A DNA stretch of 64,000 nt from Fuerstiella sp. GTDB lineage: Bacteria; Planctomycetota; Planctomycetia; Planctomycetales; Planctomycetaceae. The stretch lies in the NCBI GenBank assembly GCA_014238335.1, contig JABABI010000012.1, forward strand, positions 1-64,000. Reading direction: 5' to 3'. Numbering within the stretch: the first letter of the stretch is position 1; the number at the start of each line of letters is the position of its first letter. Below are positions 50,886 through 61,096 of the stretch, piece after piece. The position numbers and the translations under genes are program-made. The notes below the pieces were generated by a model. That model saw nothing but the letters and a program-made list of their open reading frames with translations. It searched no databases and was not told where the DNA came from.

Positions 50886-52616
50886 TTACGAACCTGTTTC
50901 TACGGAAGAATCCGATTGGTTGCTCGTTACAGAGGGTTTTGCCCGAAAAATCACGCTGAGCACTACAATCGCCCCTAGCGCACCAAAACCGACCAACTGC
51001 TTTGTGGAGTCACTTTGGTAGATTGAAATCACAGAAACCGTTACAGCGAAGGACACCGCCAGCATCATCAGCAAGTTCCACTTGAGGCGATTGAGTCCGG
51101 ACGGCATGTGATCACCCAAGAGCCGTTTTGAATTCATCATGCAGAAGAACGTGACATAGGCAATTGGAAGCAAAGCGGCACCAAACATCGAGGTTGGAAC
51201 TACGAGCCATGCCTTCGCACCGCCGGTCCACAGAAACAGCGAGCCCAGCGCGCCACTGATGCCGGCCACCAAACATCCCACCCTGAATGTATTGCTTGTT
51301 GCCTCGTGACCGAGGGCCTCACACAAAGCAAATCCATTGATTAACATCAGAATGATGATTGTTGATACGGCCATCGCAAGAACGCCAATCCCGAAAACCA
51401 CATGAGCAATTGTTTTCCCACTGAGATGTTCAAGCGCGCCAGCCAACTGTTGGTTGTCTCGCTTGACAAGGATCGCGGCCATCTTTCGGTCGGCTTCGGG
51501 AAGATTGTTTCGCGCTTCCTGCAACGCTCCGGTCTGTGCGTCGCTGCGGTCGCTAGCACCGAATTGCTGTAAGAATTTCTCTGGCCCAAGTTCTTCCTTC
51601 ATCCGCGTATCAAGCAGTCCATTGACGCCGCTGCGAATATTATTTGCCACTGGAGTTGCGTCCGCAGACAGGATTCCTGCTTCAGGGCGCCCATGAAACT
51701 GTGACGCTGACGCAATCACAACGCAACTGGTGGCGAGCAAGTACGGAATGAACAGACCAGTGCTGAGGTCAAAGATGGCGAGTCCCCGGAAACCCTTGTC
51801 CCACTTTTTTCGCAACAACGAATAAGGCATCAGGAACGTCATGTTGATTCCGACAGCGGTAGCCGTTGCCGTGATCATTGTTGCGACCTGTGGATTGAAG
51901 ACCTGGTTCCGCCAGAATTCCGAGAACTGTCCTGTTGCTGCAATCGAAGATTCCAGTTTTGGAGAGACTTTCAGGAAAAGACCATTCGGAACAAAGCCAG
52001 CGAGGATCTCCGACCACGGCAGCCCTTCACTGCTGAACGTCATTCTTAGCACGACCGCGAAGAACGACAACACCACGATTCCGACTAGTATCTTCAAGAG
52101 CCATTCAAATAACTGCACTCCCTTATTGCCACTGCTGTACGACCAAACCACAATTGTTGCCAGCGTGAAAAGAATCGCCGAAGCCAGCCAGTCTTCCATT
52201 CCCGGAAAGAGATTCTGCATCAAGGCCCCCGTTCCCAGTGAGAATTGAGGCATGCACCAAACCATATTGGCCATCATTGTGCCAATGAGCCATGCCCAGC
52301 CCAGAACGGGGCTGATCTCGCTGTTGATCGCCTCAAACGGACGTCGACCGGTCGAGAGTGTGACATAGGAAATTGCAGACAGCATCACGATGCCCAGGAT
52401 CATTGCCGTGGGCTGCAGCCACATTGTTCCATAACCGAGCAGAACCCCCAGGTAGAGGCTTCCGCCGAGGGATCCGCCGCCGAGCGTGATGGCGCTTTGC
52501 AGCCAACCGGGGCCGGAGAGTTTGGTGTAGACAGCGAGTGTTGCCAGCGGGCCCTTGCCCCGAGCGTCACTGATTAGTGCGCGTTCTTCTTCGAGTCGAT
52601 TTTCGCCGGACGACAT
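50886..52616 (-). CDS. Divergent Nramp-family-like transporter
   Basis: ~11 TM; 'SGPGWLQSAITLGGGSLGGSLYLGVLLG' in place of the canonical GPGF...DPGN segment; 'MTFLMPYSLLRKKW' in place of MPH. Confidence 0.75.
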   Translation of the reverse strand: MSSGENRLEEERALISDARGKGPLATLAVYTKLSGPGWLQSAITLGGGSLGGSLYLGVLLGYGTMWLQPTAMILGIVMLSAISYVTLSTGRRPFEAINSEISPVLGWAWLIGTMMANMVWCMPQFSLGTGALMQNLFPGMEDWLASAILFTLATIVVWSYSSGNKGVQLFEWLLKILVGIVVLSFFAVVLRMTFSSEGLPWSEILAGFVPNGLFLKVSPKLESSIAATGQFSEFWRNQVFNPQVATMITATATAVGINMTFLMPYSLLRKKWDKGFRGLAIFDLSTGLFIPYLLATSCVVIASASQFHGRPEAGILSADATPVANNIRSGVNGLLDTRMKEELGPEKFLQQFGASDRSDAQTGALQEARNNLPEADRKMAAILVKRDNQQLAGALEHLSGKTIAHVVFGIGVLAMAVSTIIILMLINGFALCEALGHEATSNTFRVGCLVAGISGALGSLFLWTGGAKAWLVVPTSMFGAALLPIAYVTFFCMMNSKRLLGDHMPSGLNRLKWNLLMMLAVSFAVTVSVISIYQSDSTKQLVGFGALGAIVVLSVIFRAKPSVTSNQSDSSVETGS

Positions 52617-53021
52617 GCGGATCTACTCCGAGTGAATGGATTTGGAAGCGACAGCTGGTATCGCAGTGCGGAAAATAGATTGTGACGCAGCCGACAAACG
52701 TGGGGATTACTTTCCAGGTAATGCTCCCCTTTGGCAAACCGACACGTTTTGGGGACTCCGCCATTTGGGTGTGACGGTTACTTCGATTCTTGTCGGGCAC
52801 GACAGTGTTGGCGGGCAAACTACAGCGCGAATTGGGCAATCGCAACCAGTCAGAGGGTCTTAAAGTGTCATATCAGCGGAGGATGCACCGATTTGCCGCC
52901 CCAAACCCCATCTTGTGATGAAGTCGCAGGAAGTCTAAAATGGGCCGCGTAGAAATGTTGTAACTCATTTTGTTATCTGTTCTTACGACGAAACCGGACG
53001 ATTGACGTTCGAAACCGCTTC

Positions 53022-54179
53022 GTGACCACACCTCAGTCGATTGTCGTTCTCGGTTCGACCGGTTCGATCGGGACCAATTGTCTCGACGTCATCCGCAGTC
53101 ATCCGGACCGTATGCGCCTTTTGGGAGCCACGGCCTTTCGCAGCGGGAAAGCCCTGCTGGAACAGGCGCAGGAATTTCAGCCGGACTGGATCGCATTGGG
53201 TGACGAGGCTGCCGCCAGTGCGACTTCGTTTGACTCACTGTCCAGTAAAACGCAGCTGTTTACCGGTCCTGGCTACGCGGAACGGCTGGTACAAGAACCG
53301 GAAGTCGACACTGTTGTTTCGGCGATTGTCGGAGCAGCCGGTCTTGAACCTACGTTGGCGGCGGTGGAGGCCGGTAAGCGGGTTGCGATTGCTAACAAGG
53401 AGACGCTGGTTGTGGCGGGCTCGATTGTGGCTGAGCGTGCCGCAGCTTCCGGAGCAACAATACTGCCTGTCGACAGCGAGCACAGCGCCATTTTCCAGGC
53501 TCTGCAGGCGGGAAAAAAATCCGACTTGCGACGAATTATCCTCACTGCCAGCGGAGGGCCGTTCCGTGGTTGGACGCGAGACCGAATGCGAAATGTAACG
53601 CCTGAAATGGCTCTGCAGCACCCGACATGGGAAATGGGGCCAAAAATAACCATTGATTCCGCGACAATGATGAATAAGGCTTTGGAAATCATTGAGGCTC
53701 GATGGCTGTTCGGGATTGCCGCGGATCAGATTTCCGTGGTGATTCATCCGCAGTCGTTTATCCACTCATTTGTGGAATATCGAGATGGATCGGTGATTTC
53801 ACAGATGTCTCCCCCCGACATGAGACTCCCAATACAGTATGCTATGACGTATCCGGACCGGCTGCCATGTCCATGCCCGGATACAGACTGGTCAATTTCC
53901 ACTCCCCTGGAACTGCACCCGCCGGACATGGAAGCCTTTCCGGCACTGCGATTGGGGTTCGAAGTGGCCACCGTGGGCGGCACTTCCGGGGCCGTTCTGA
54001 ACGCGTGTAACGAGGTTGCGGTGGACCGTTTTCTTCGCAGCGACATCCGGTTCGACCAGATTACTCAAATTTCTCACGACATCCTTCACCACCATACATT
54101 CGACGCTCAACCAACGCTGGAACAATTGTATTCAGCGGACAACTGGGCTCGGGAGGAAGCCGCACGGTGGAACTCATAG
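53022..54179 (+). CDS. dxr: 1-deoxy-D-xylulose-5-phosphate reductoisomerase
   Basis: 'SIVVLGSTGSIGTNCLDVIRSHPDRMRLLGATAFRSG', 'ANKETLVVAGSIV', 'LPVDSEHSAIFQAL'. GTG start. Confidence 0.96.
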   Translation: MTTPQSIVVLGSTGSIGTNCLDVIRSHPDRMRLLGATAFRSGKALLEQAQEFQPDWIALGDEAAASATSFDSLSSKTQLFTGPGYAERLVQEPEVDTVVSAIVGAAGLEPTLAAVEAGKRVAIANKETLVVAGSIVAERAAASGATILPVDSEHSAIFQALQAGKKSDLRRIILTASGGPFRGWTRDRMRNVTPEMALQHPTWEMGPKITIDSATMMNKALEIIEARWLFGIAADQISVVIHPQSFIHSFVEYRDGSVISQMSPPDMRLPIQYAMTYPDRLPCPCPDTDWSISTPLELHPPDMEAFPALRLGFEVATVGGTSGAVLNACNEVAVDRFLRSDIRFDQITQISHDILHHHTFDAQPTLEQLYSADNWAREEAARWNS

Positions 54180-56254
54180 CTCTTGATTTCGACGTTATTA
54201 CTCTGGCAGCCTTCAGCCTGGCCGGGATCGGCAAAACACTGTCGGTCGTGCTTGGTCTGGGTATGGTCATTTTCTTCCATGAACTCGGCCACTTTGCTGT
54301 TGCGAAGTGGTGCGATGTCCACGTGGAGCGTTTCAGTATCGGCATCGGGCCGATCATCTGGAGCCGCCAAAAAGGAGAGACAGAGTATGCTCTGTCCGCA
54401 CTGCCGTTTGGCGGTTACGTCAAGATGCTGGGCCAGGACGACATGGATCCCAACCAGATGACCAGTGATGAAATCGCTGAAAACGAGCGATCATATTCCG
54501 CGAAGAAAGTCTGGCAGCGGATGGCGATCATCTCGGCCGGAGTGATCATGAACGTCATTACCGGGTTCATGTTCTTCGCCATCGCCTACCGTTTCGGCGT
54601 TGTGGAGTTGGTGCCAATGGTGGGAAACGTCCATGCAGGGTCACCGGCATGGGAGGCAGGAATTCGCGACGGAGACATGATTCGCAGTATTAACGGCGAC
54701 AGCATTCAAAACTTCACCGACATCAATCAGGCCGTTGTTCTTTCCAGCGGATCTGTGTCGATCGAAGGTGACCACGTCGATGGAACCCCGTTTTCCACAG
54801 TGATCATGCCGAAACTTGGCAAGACAGTTCGCATGATCGGGGTTGGACCGACCAATACGGCACTTCTGTCGAGTCAGATTCCTGATCCGGAATCTATTAC
54901 AATCCGCGGCCTGGCCGCGGAAAAAGCGTCGCGTCCGTTTATGCCAGGTGACCGTGTGGTCGCCGTCAACGGTGAACCGGTCAAATATCTTCACGAGATG
55001 GCGTACAAGACCTCAAAGTACGCGTCTTCAGAATTGGCCTACACAGTGCAGCGCCCGGTTGTAACGGACGATGGAGCGGCTCTGACTGATCAATTTGAAA
55101 CGATCGAAATTCTGGTCCCGCCCAAACCAATGAAATCAATCGGGATCTGGATGGCAATCGGCCCGGTCACTTCCATTGTCAAGGGATCTATTGCCGACAA
55201 GGCCGGCCTCAGAGTTGACGACCTGATTACCAGGGTTGACGAACTGACGGTCAGTAAAGACATCGATCCGCTGCGGCTGCCCAACTATTTCGCCGAACAC
55301 GCCGGTACGCCGGTGACCGTCACCGTGACTCGCCAAACGGAGGATAAGGGGGATGTCGAAACCATACTAACGATGATACCGTCGGACGCTCCTGGCTGGT
55401 CAGAACGTCCGATGACCATCACTGCGCCGTTGCCGATTTCAGCCGTCGGTGCCGGGATCCACGTGCAACCACGGATTGCTCATATCGTGGAAGGCAGCGA
55501 AGCCGCCATGGACAGCAAGCTCAAGGTCGACCAGAAGATTTCCAGTATTGAACTGCAACATGCAGATCCACAGAACATTGTGAAAGACATTCTGGGAGAC
55601 GAGGTCGCTGCTACGAGAGTCCCGGAGGAGGGCGAACAGGGACCGGGCGAGCCAAACTGGGCCTACATGTTCAGCATTATCCAGCAGGTGCCCGACCGCC
55701 ATGTTCGCATTCACGTTGCTTCCACAGCAGACGACGGTGGTGGATTTGCAACGGTGTTGAAGGAAGCGAAGCCGGAACAGGATTGGTTCATGCCACTGCG
55801 AGGGATCAATGGCTGGGAACGGGAAACTCGAGTTCGGGAGGCTGAATCATGGAGTGAAGCCGCCTCTCTGGGGCTACGGCATACCAAGAACTCGGGCATC
55901 AATATTTACATGACGCTGCGTTCACTGGTCCAGGGGAATCTCTCGGTCAAGGCATTGAGTGGCCCGCTGGGAATCGTCAGCATTGGTTACATGGTGGCTG
56001 ATCACGGTACCACAAAGCTGTTAATGTTTCTGGGCTTCCTGAGTATCAACCTGGCGGTGTTGAACTTCCTGCCGATTCCGATACTGGATGGAGGGCACAT
56101 GGTCTTCCTGATCTGGGAAGCCGTGGCCAGACGAAAACCAAGTCCCCGAGTCATCAACCTTGCTCACGGTGTTGGCCTTGTATTCATTATCTCGCTGTTC
56201 GTCTTTGTCATGTACCTGGACATCTTCGTGAACCGACTTGGGTTCGGCGGTTAA
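54167..56254 (+). CDS. rseP: RseP-type site-2 (RIP) zinc metalloprotease with several PDZ-like domains
   Basis: 'VIFFHELGHFAVAKW' (HExxH); 'NLAVLNFLPIPILDGGHMVFLIWEAV'; overlaps the dxr stop. Confidence 0.93.
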   Translation: MELIALDFDVITLAAFSLAGIGKTLSVVLGLGMVIFFHELGHFAVAKWCDVHVERFSIGIGPIIWSRQKGETEYALSALPFGGYVKMLGQDDMDPNQMTSDEIAENERSYSAKKVWQRMAIISAGVIMNVITGFMFFAIAYRFGVVELVPMVGNVHAGSPAWEAGIRDGDMIRSINGDSIQNFTDINQAVVLSSGSVSIEGDHVDGTPFSTVIMPKLGKTVRMIGVGPTNTALLSSQIPDPESITIRGLAAEKASRPFMPGDRVVAVNGEPVKYLHEMAYKTSKYASSELAYTVQRPVVTDDGAALTDQFETIEILVPPKPMKSIGIWMAIGPVTSIVKGSIADKAGLRVDDLITRVDELTVSKDIDPLRLPNYFAEHAGTPVTVTVTRQTEDKGDVETILTMIPSDAPGWSERPMTITAPLPISAVGAGIHVQPRIAHIVEGSEAAMDSKLKVDQKISSIELQHADPQNIVKDILGDEVAATRVPEEGEQGPGEPNWAYMFSIIQQVPDRHVRIHVASTADDGGGFATVLKEAKPEQDWFMPLRGINGWERETRVREAESWSEAASLGLRHTKNSGINIYMTLRSLVQGNLSVKALSGPLGIVSIGYMVADHGTTKLLMFLGFLSINLAVLNFLPIPILDGGHMVFLIWEAVARRKPSPRVINLAHGVGLVFIISLFVFVMYLDIFVNRLGFGG

Positions 56255-56401
56255 GACCAGAAGTCGCGCGACAACAACGTTTCAGTCGGGTCGGGAAACG
56301 CAGGGCCCGCGCGGCTAATGCTGGACCGCACTTCGCCGAAGTGTAGCGACTTCAGCTACGAAAATGCTCGCCCGAACCGCTTCACGTCCGTGCGACACGC
56401 A

Positions 56402-57682
56402 CTATCGAAATTTCAGCAGTCCGTCGCGTGGTGGTCGTCCACTCCCGGAGCGGCCCTCACCACGTCCTTCGTCGCGACCGCGACCGCCGCGGCTGTCTTC
56501 CCGGTCCTGACGACCGAAGCCGCCTCGTCCGCCGGACGGTCCTCGCCCCATTCCTCCACGGCCTCCCCATGACCGCCGCCAAAGATCCGTGAGATCGTTG
56601 ATCAATCCCTCCACCGCTGAGTCCTCGGTGTTGAGTCTCTCTCGTTCTGTTTTTAACCGCTCCATTTTCAATGAATCGACCGCTCGGCCAGGTTCCATTT
56701 TCATCAGGTCCAATTGCATGGTGCGATCGCCATCCATGAATACATCCACCAGTTTGTCGTCATTTTCAATCAGAGTCCTCAGGTCACCGTGTCGGTCTCC
56801 CAGGTGCTTTTCTCTGAACACGCGACTGAAGTGGTACAAACCATCACTGACGCATTTGAACAGCAGATACGCCTTGCGACGACGCATCTCTTCGGTGCCG
56901 ACCGGCTCGTCATCGTTTCGAGTTTTGGAAACTGTCTGCGACAACAGTTTCCACTCATTGGCGTCAAAAAAACTTTGAACATCCTCGAACTGAACCTTAT
57001 CAAAAATCCGCACGATCGGGCTTCCGGGCTGGGGGGGCCGTCCCGATTGAGGAGGGCGACCGGAAAGAGAACTTCGGATCTGATGCAGGACCCAGACAAT
57101 CTTCGTCAGCGTAATCTCGCAGTTGTCATTCGGCTTGAAGCCGTTCAGCTTTTTGGCCAGGTCCGGCGGGACATCCATTGGGATCAGAAAATCCAGGAAA
57201 GACTCATACTGCTGTTCAGTGAGATCCACTGTGTGCCGCTCTCCCTCCGGTGCCAGAATCCCGATAACGACGACATGGTCCGCAGCGTGACTTTCCACGT
57301 ACGCATTCTGAACCTTGCTCGCCCATTTCGCTGCATCACCGTCGTAGCTGCGAATTCTTGCCTCCAGCGTCGCATCCAGCGGTCTCCACCACTCGTGCAG
57401 AGTTCTCAGCTTCGCATCAAGAGACGGATCGGCTGTAACGGCATCGTGAACCGAAATGATTCGTTTCTTGTACTCAGAGCCCTTTGATTCGAACCCAGCA
57501 GCCTGAGTCAGCAGCCGCTGCTGCTGTCCTGCCTCCAGTTGGTCAAACTTGTTGATGGCCGCCTGGATTTCCGGGGCCGGTGTCTCCATGCGTTCCATCC
57601 ACCCGGCGCAGACCACGGTGACCGCAACACCTGCGATCACTGATAACACAGGAAACAAGTTGTTCTTCATGGAGTTGCTCAT
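56402..57682 (-). CDS. Membrane-anchored hypothetical protein with Arg/Gly-rich C-terminal tail
   Basis: N-terminal TM 'NNLFPVLSVIAGVAVTVVCAGWM'; tail 'RRSWGGRGGMGRGPSGGRGGFGRQDREDSRGGRGRDEGRGEGRSGSGRPPRDG'; ATGA overlap with the upstream gene. Confidence 0.8.
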   Translation of the reverse strand: MSNSMKNNLFPVLSVIAGVAVTVVCAGWMERMETPAPEIQAAINKFDQLEAGQQQRLLTQAAGFESKGSEYKKRIISVHDAVTADPSLDAKLRTLHEWWRPLDATLEARIRSYDGDAAKWASKVQNAYVESHAADHVVVIGILAPEGERHTVDLTEQQYESFLDFLIPMDVPPDLAKKLNGFKPNDNCEITLTKIVWVLHQIRSSLSGRPPQSGRPPQPGSPIVRIFDKVQFEDVQSFFDANEWKLLSQTVSKTRNDDEPVGTEEMRRRKAYLLFKCVSDGLYHFSRVFREKHLGDRHGDLRTLIENDDKLVDVFMDGDRTMQLDLMKMEPGRAVDSLKMERLKTERERLNTEDSAVEGLINDLTDLWRRSWGGRGGMGRGPSGGRGGFGRQDREDSRGGRGRDEGRGEGRSGSGRPPRDGLLKFR

Positions 57683-58257
57683 TCCTCGGGCTCCGTTCGA
57701 GTCTCTTCGGAACTGAGATTTAGTGCCTTGAGCGCATCCACGTTTGGCACAAGATCGTAAAGTTCGATCGATGGAAGCAGGTCGATGTGTTCAAGGGCAA
57801 CGGCCTCCACATTCGTTTCGGCCTCCCGCTCTTCCTTGGCCGTGCCTGCCATAGTCAGCCCAACTCCGGCCCCCAGGACTCCCAGCAGGAAGCACGGGAC
57901 AATTTGATAACGCGCCAATTTCACTGCCAGGTCCTTCAGTCGCCTGCCGGACGGAGCACCGTCGTCCTTCACGACTTCGGCTGAGATTGTTGCCAATGTT
58001 TCCTGAGTAAACTGTCCGCTGGCAGAGACTTCTTCAAGGGAATCAAGCAGCGCCCATGTTCTCGACAGAATGTCCGCATGACTGCGCGCTGCGGCATCGG
58101 TTATAAGTACCTGTTCGACCGCATCCATCTGAGTATCGTTGAGTTCACCGTCGAGATAACTGACAAGTTCTGTCAGCTTTTCATCAAGGGGCTCATCCAG
58201 ATTCTCAGGTTGTTCCGGCATGGTCATGTCCGACTGGGATCGATTTGTCCATCTCAT
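57679..58257 (-). CDS. Putative anti-sigma factor (single TM)
   Basis: 'KLTELVSYLDGELNDTQMDAVEQVLITDAAARSHADILSRTWALLDSL', TM 'QIVPCFLLGVLGAGVGLTMAG'; immediately follows the sigma gene. Confidence 0.8.
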   Translation of the reverse strand: MRWTNRSQSDMTMPEQPENLDEPLDEKLTELVSYLDGELNDTQMDAVEQVLITDAAARSHADILSRTWALLDSLEEVSASGQFTQETLATISAEVVKDDGAPSGRRLKDLAVKLARYQIVPCFLLGVLGAGVGLTMAGTAKEEREAETNVEAVALEHIDLLPSIELYDLVPNVDALKALNLSSEETRTEPEE

Positions 58258-58865
58258 CAAAGATGGCGTTCGAGAACTTCCTTTAAGTTACCTCGTGCTC
58301 GTGAAAGCAGCGATTTCACTGCGACAATGTTCAGGTCCATGATCTCGCCGATATCCTGATAGCTCATGCCTTCAAACTTGTGCAGCAGTACCGCAGTCTT
58401 CTGGCGTTCATTCAGTGAATCAAGCGCGTTGCGGACGATGTCCTGGGTCTCTTTGGAATCAATCTGTCTAGTCGGCATAAGTGCCGATTTTTCTGTCAGA
58501 AATTCCTGTTCCCGACGAACTGAGTCGTCGGGATCCGCCGAGCCGGACAGGGGGATTTCCCGCCTTCTCGCAAGACCTCGCTTCTGGTTGCTTGCCAGGT
58601 TGTGTGCGATTCGAAACAGCCATGTCGAGAATCGGGCGCGGGCCGTATAGCGTTCTCGGGCCTTGTAGACCCGCATAAACACTTCCTGAGCCATATCTTC
58701 AGCAGTCGTCCGGTCGCGAATCAAGTGATAAAAGAATCCGATCAATCGGTCCTGATATCGCTTTACCAGGTCCTCAAATGCCGATTCGTCGCCACTGATG
58801 ACCTGCATCATCAGTTGTACATCCGGGTCGGCCAGATACTGATTCGGCAGTGATTGCGAAACCAA
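58257..58865 (-). CDS. ECF-type RNA polymerase sigma factor
   Basis: 'FEDLVKRYQDRLIGFFYHLIRDRTTAEDMAQEVFMRVYKARERYTARARFSTWLFRIAHNLASNQ'; region 4 'LNERQKTAVLLHKFEGMSYQDIGEIMDLNIVAVKSLLSRAR'. Confidence 0.95.
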   Translation of the reverse strand: MVSQSLPNQYLADPDVQLMMQVISGDESAFEDLVKRYQDRLIGFFYHLIRDRTTAEDMAQEVFMRVYKARERYTARARFSTWLFRIAHNLASNQKRGLARRREIPLSGSADPDDSVRREQEFLTEKSALMPTRQIDSKETQDIVRNALDSLNERQKTAVLLHKFEGMSYQDIGEIMDLNIVAVKSLLSRARGNLKEVLERHL

Positions 58866-59008
58866 CGAAGACGCTCCTGAACCGAATTGGCAAAGCCACG
58901 TTGTACTGTGCGAGGACGAATTCCAAGTACAACGGCAACGACATACAAATACGTCTACTTTATGCCCGGAAGGTAGGAAAATACAGGAAGTAGGAACTCA
59001 TGGCACGC

Positions 59009-59038
59009 AAAAAAACCTTGACCATTACTGGTCAAGGC
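59009..59038 (-). terminator. Rho-independent terminator downstream of tRNA-Glu
   Basis: Minus strand: CCTTGACCA-gtaa-TGGTCAAGG-TTTTTTT. Confidence 0.9.
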
Positions 59039-59047
59039 TGAGCTGAG

Positions 59048-59122
59048 TGACCCCAGGGGGATTTGAACCCCCGTTACTGGAATGAAAATCCAGTGTCCTA
59101 GGCCTAACTAGACGATGGGGCC
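59048..59122 (-). tRNA. tRNA-Glu (anticodon TTC), no encoded CCA
   Basis: GGCCCCATCGTCTAGTTAGGCCTAGGACACTGGATTTTCATTCCAGTAACGGGGGTTCAAATCCCCCTGGGGTCA; cloverleaf folds; anticodon loop TTTTCAT. Confidence 0.95.
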
Positions 59123-59295
59123 GCATTTCAATGCTTCTGTCGGATCCTGTCATGCCCCGACTTCACAGATAATTTCGGCAAATAGAGGCGCCCGCAAAAA
59201 ATTCCGCTGAGGGATGACCACCACGATACTCGAGCCTTCACTCGAAATACGCCCACACAATGAATCGCAGCTGGCCACCAGCAGACCTGATGGCC

Positions 59296-59490
59296 CTATA
59301 TACTCGCCGCAGCGTTGTCGTCCTGCGATTCACGCAGGATAGCGTCCAGGACCTCTTTGCGATGCACTGGTATCTCACGTGGCGCTTTAATGCCGAGACG
59401 AACCTTGTCGCCTCGAACCTCGATCACCGTGATCACGACATCGTCGTTGATCACGATACTTTCACTTTTTTTTCTCGAAAGAACTAACAT
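59296..59490 (-). CDS. csrA: Carbon storage regulator CsrA
   Basis: MLVLSRKKSESIVINDDVVITVIEVRGDKVRLGIKAPREIPVHRKEV. Confidence 0.96.
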   Translation of the reverse strand: MLVLSRKKSESIVINDDVVITVIEVRGDKVRLGIKAPREIPVHRKEVLDAILRESQDDNAAASI

Positions 59491-59728
59491 CTCACGCCCT
59501 CTGCGCGGCTCACCGGATCAACGTTCCTCTCACTGACTGAAGGATGCCATTCGAACGATCAGGTTCGGAAGAAAAACGCATCGACGGAAATCCCGTTGAT
59601 GGATGCATTTTAGGGTGATATCTCACCCGGTCAACCACTTGAACCCCACGAAATCAAGGCAACGTGGTCCGGGGTGTCCACGACCAAGGGCGTCTGAACT
59701 TCAAATGCCCCTGGGCAGAGGAACAACT

Positions 59729-60037
59729 CTAGATCATTTCCTTCAACTTCTTCAAAGGCCGTACTTTAACAACATTTGAAGCCGGTTTTGCCTTAATTGT
59801 GATCGTTTCGCCGGTCGCCGGGTTACGGCCTTCACGTTCCGGAGTGGCTTTTTTCCTATGCACATAGATTTTCATCAAGCCAGGGAGATTAAAAATTCCG
59901 CTGCCTTTTGTCAGGTTTTCTTCGATTAAACCCTCTAATGCATCCAAGACTGCACCAACCTCTTTGCGGCTTTGATCGGTTGCTTCAGCGAGTGAATTCA
60001 GAATTTCAGACTTTGAGAGGGGTTTGTCCTTTGCCAT
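59729..60037 (-). CDS. HU family DNA-binding protein
   Basis: 'SKSEILNSLAEATDQSRKEVGAVLDALEGLIEENL...REGRNPATGETITIKAKPASNVVKVRPLKKLK'. Confidence 0.93.
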   Translation of the reverse strand: MAKDKPLSKSEILNSLAEATDQSRKEVGAVLDALEGLIEENLTKGSGIFNLPGLMKIYVHRKKATPEREGRNPATGETITIKAKPASNVVKVRPLKKLKEMI

Positions 60038-60314
60038 CGGCGGAGAACTCCTTTTGGGCTGCTCAAGTGAACCTCACAATGCCACGATTAGCCGTGTTGC
60101 GAGGAAAATACGTATGTCAAAGGAGATTAAGGGAGCCAGACAACATGTCAATGTTATCCAGGGCGACAAATCTACAATTTGCTGGGTTTGTTGATTACAG
60201 ACACCATTTTGCTTTGGTAATGGGCAGTTTCTCACTAACCTCGCGATATTAGGCGGTCGCTGTGTCGACAAAATCGTATTAATTAACTGAACACCATAGC
60301 TCGCATCTGACGTA

Positions 60315-60962
60315 ATGACACTTCGAATTATTGGCGGCGAGTTCCGTCGCCGGACCCTGAAGATCCCTCACGGAAATACGACGCGCCCTTATACCGATCG
60401 CATACGACAGATTGTCTTTGATCGCATCGCCCATCTGGTCCCCGATGCTCGTGTTGCCGACATTTTTTCCGGTGTGGGCACGATGGGTATGGAATCGCTG
60501 AGTCGCGGTGCTGAATCGTGTGTATTCATTGAAGGCGATCCGGTCATTCACAAATCGCTGACCGACAATGTTGCCGCGATAGCCCCCGAAAAACCGACGG
60601 TTTGCTGGAAGACCAACATCCATCGAACGTCATTCTGCCCCCAAGGGGCCGACGAGTGTTTTCCTTATACCTTGCTGTTCTTTGACCCCCCCTACGATCA
60701 GTGCCCGTTGTTGGCGCCGCGCGATGTGCTGGGGAAAGCGCTAATCCGGCTCGCAAAGCCGAGAACAACGTCTGACGACGCAACAATGATTCTGAGAACC
60801 CCGGAACACTTTGAGTTTTCCGGCTCTGACGCCTGGAAAATCGATGATTGCTGGCGAAAATCCACAATGAATCTGTGGATTCTCAAAAAGCGACCTGTTG
60901 CAGCCGGTGCGCCTGGCGCGGAAACGCCCTCGGCTGCCAATCAAAATCATGACGTCGAATAA
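60315..60962 (+). CDS. rsmD: 16S rRNA (guanine966-N2)-methyltransferase RsmD
   Basis: 'LRIIGGEFRRRTLKIPHGNTTRPYTDRIRQIVFDRIAHLVPDARVADIFSGVGTMGMESLSRGA'; 'LLFFDPPYDQCP'. Confidence 0.93.
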   Translation: MTLRIIGGEFRRRTLKIPHGNTTRPYTDRIRQIVFDRIAHLVPDARVADIFSGVGTMGMESLSRGAESCVFIEGDPVIHKSLTDNVAAIAPEKPTVCWKTNIHRTSFCPQGADECFPYTLLFFDPPYDQCPLLAPRDVLGKALIRLAKPRTTSDDATMILRTPEHFEFSGSDAWKIDDCWRKSTMNLWILKKRPVAAGAPGAETPSAANQNHDVE

Positions 60963-61026
60963 AGAACCGGGCCGTTTCCAGGCCGGAAACGAGACTGGCG
61001 GCTCATGTCGAATCGGTTCGGCGTCG

Positions 61027-61084
61027 ACACACTCACACACTCACACTCACACTCACACTCACACTCACACTCACACTCACACAC
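61027..61084. repeat. (CACACT)n hexanucleotide tandem repeat, about 8-9 units with variant ends
   Basis: cacactcacacactcacactcacactcacactcacactcacactcacactcacacac. Confidence 0.95.
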
Positions 61085-61096
61085 GACTTCTTTCTC

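Noticed and set aside
61027-61084. Possible CRISPR array
   Set aside because: Tandem 6-nt units without spacers; a microsatellite.
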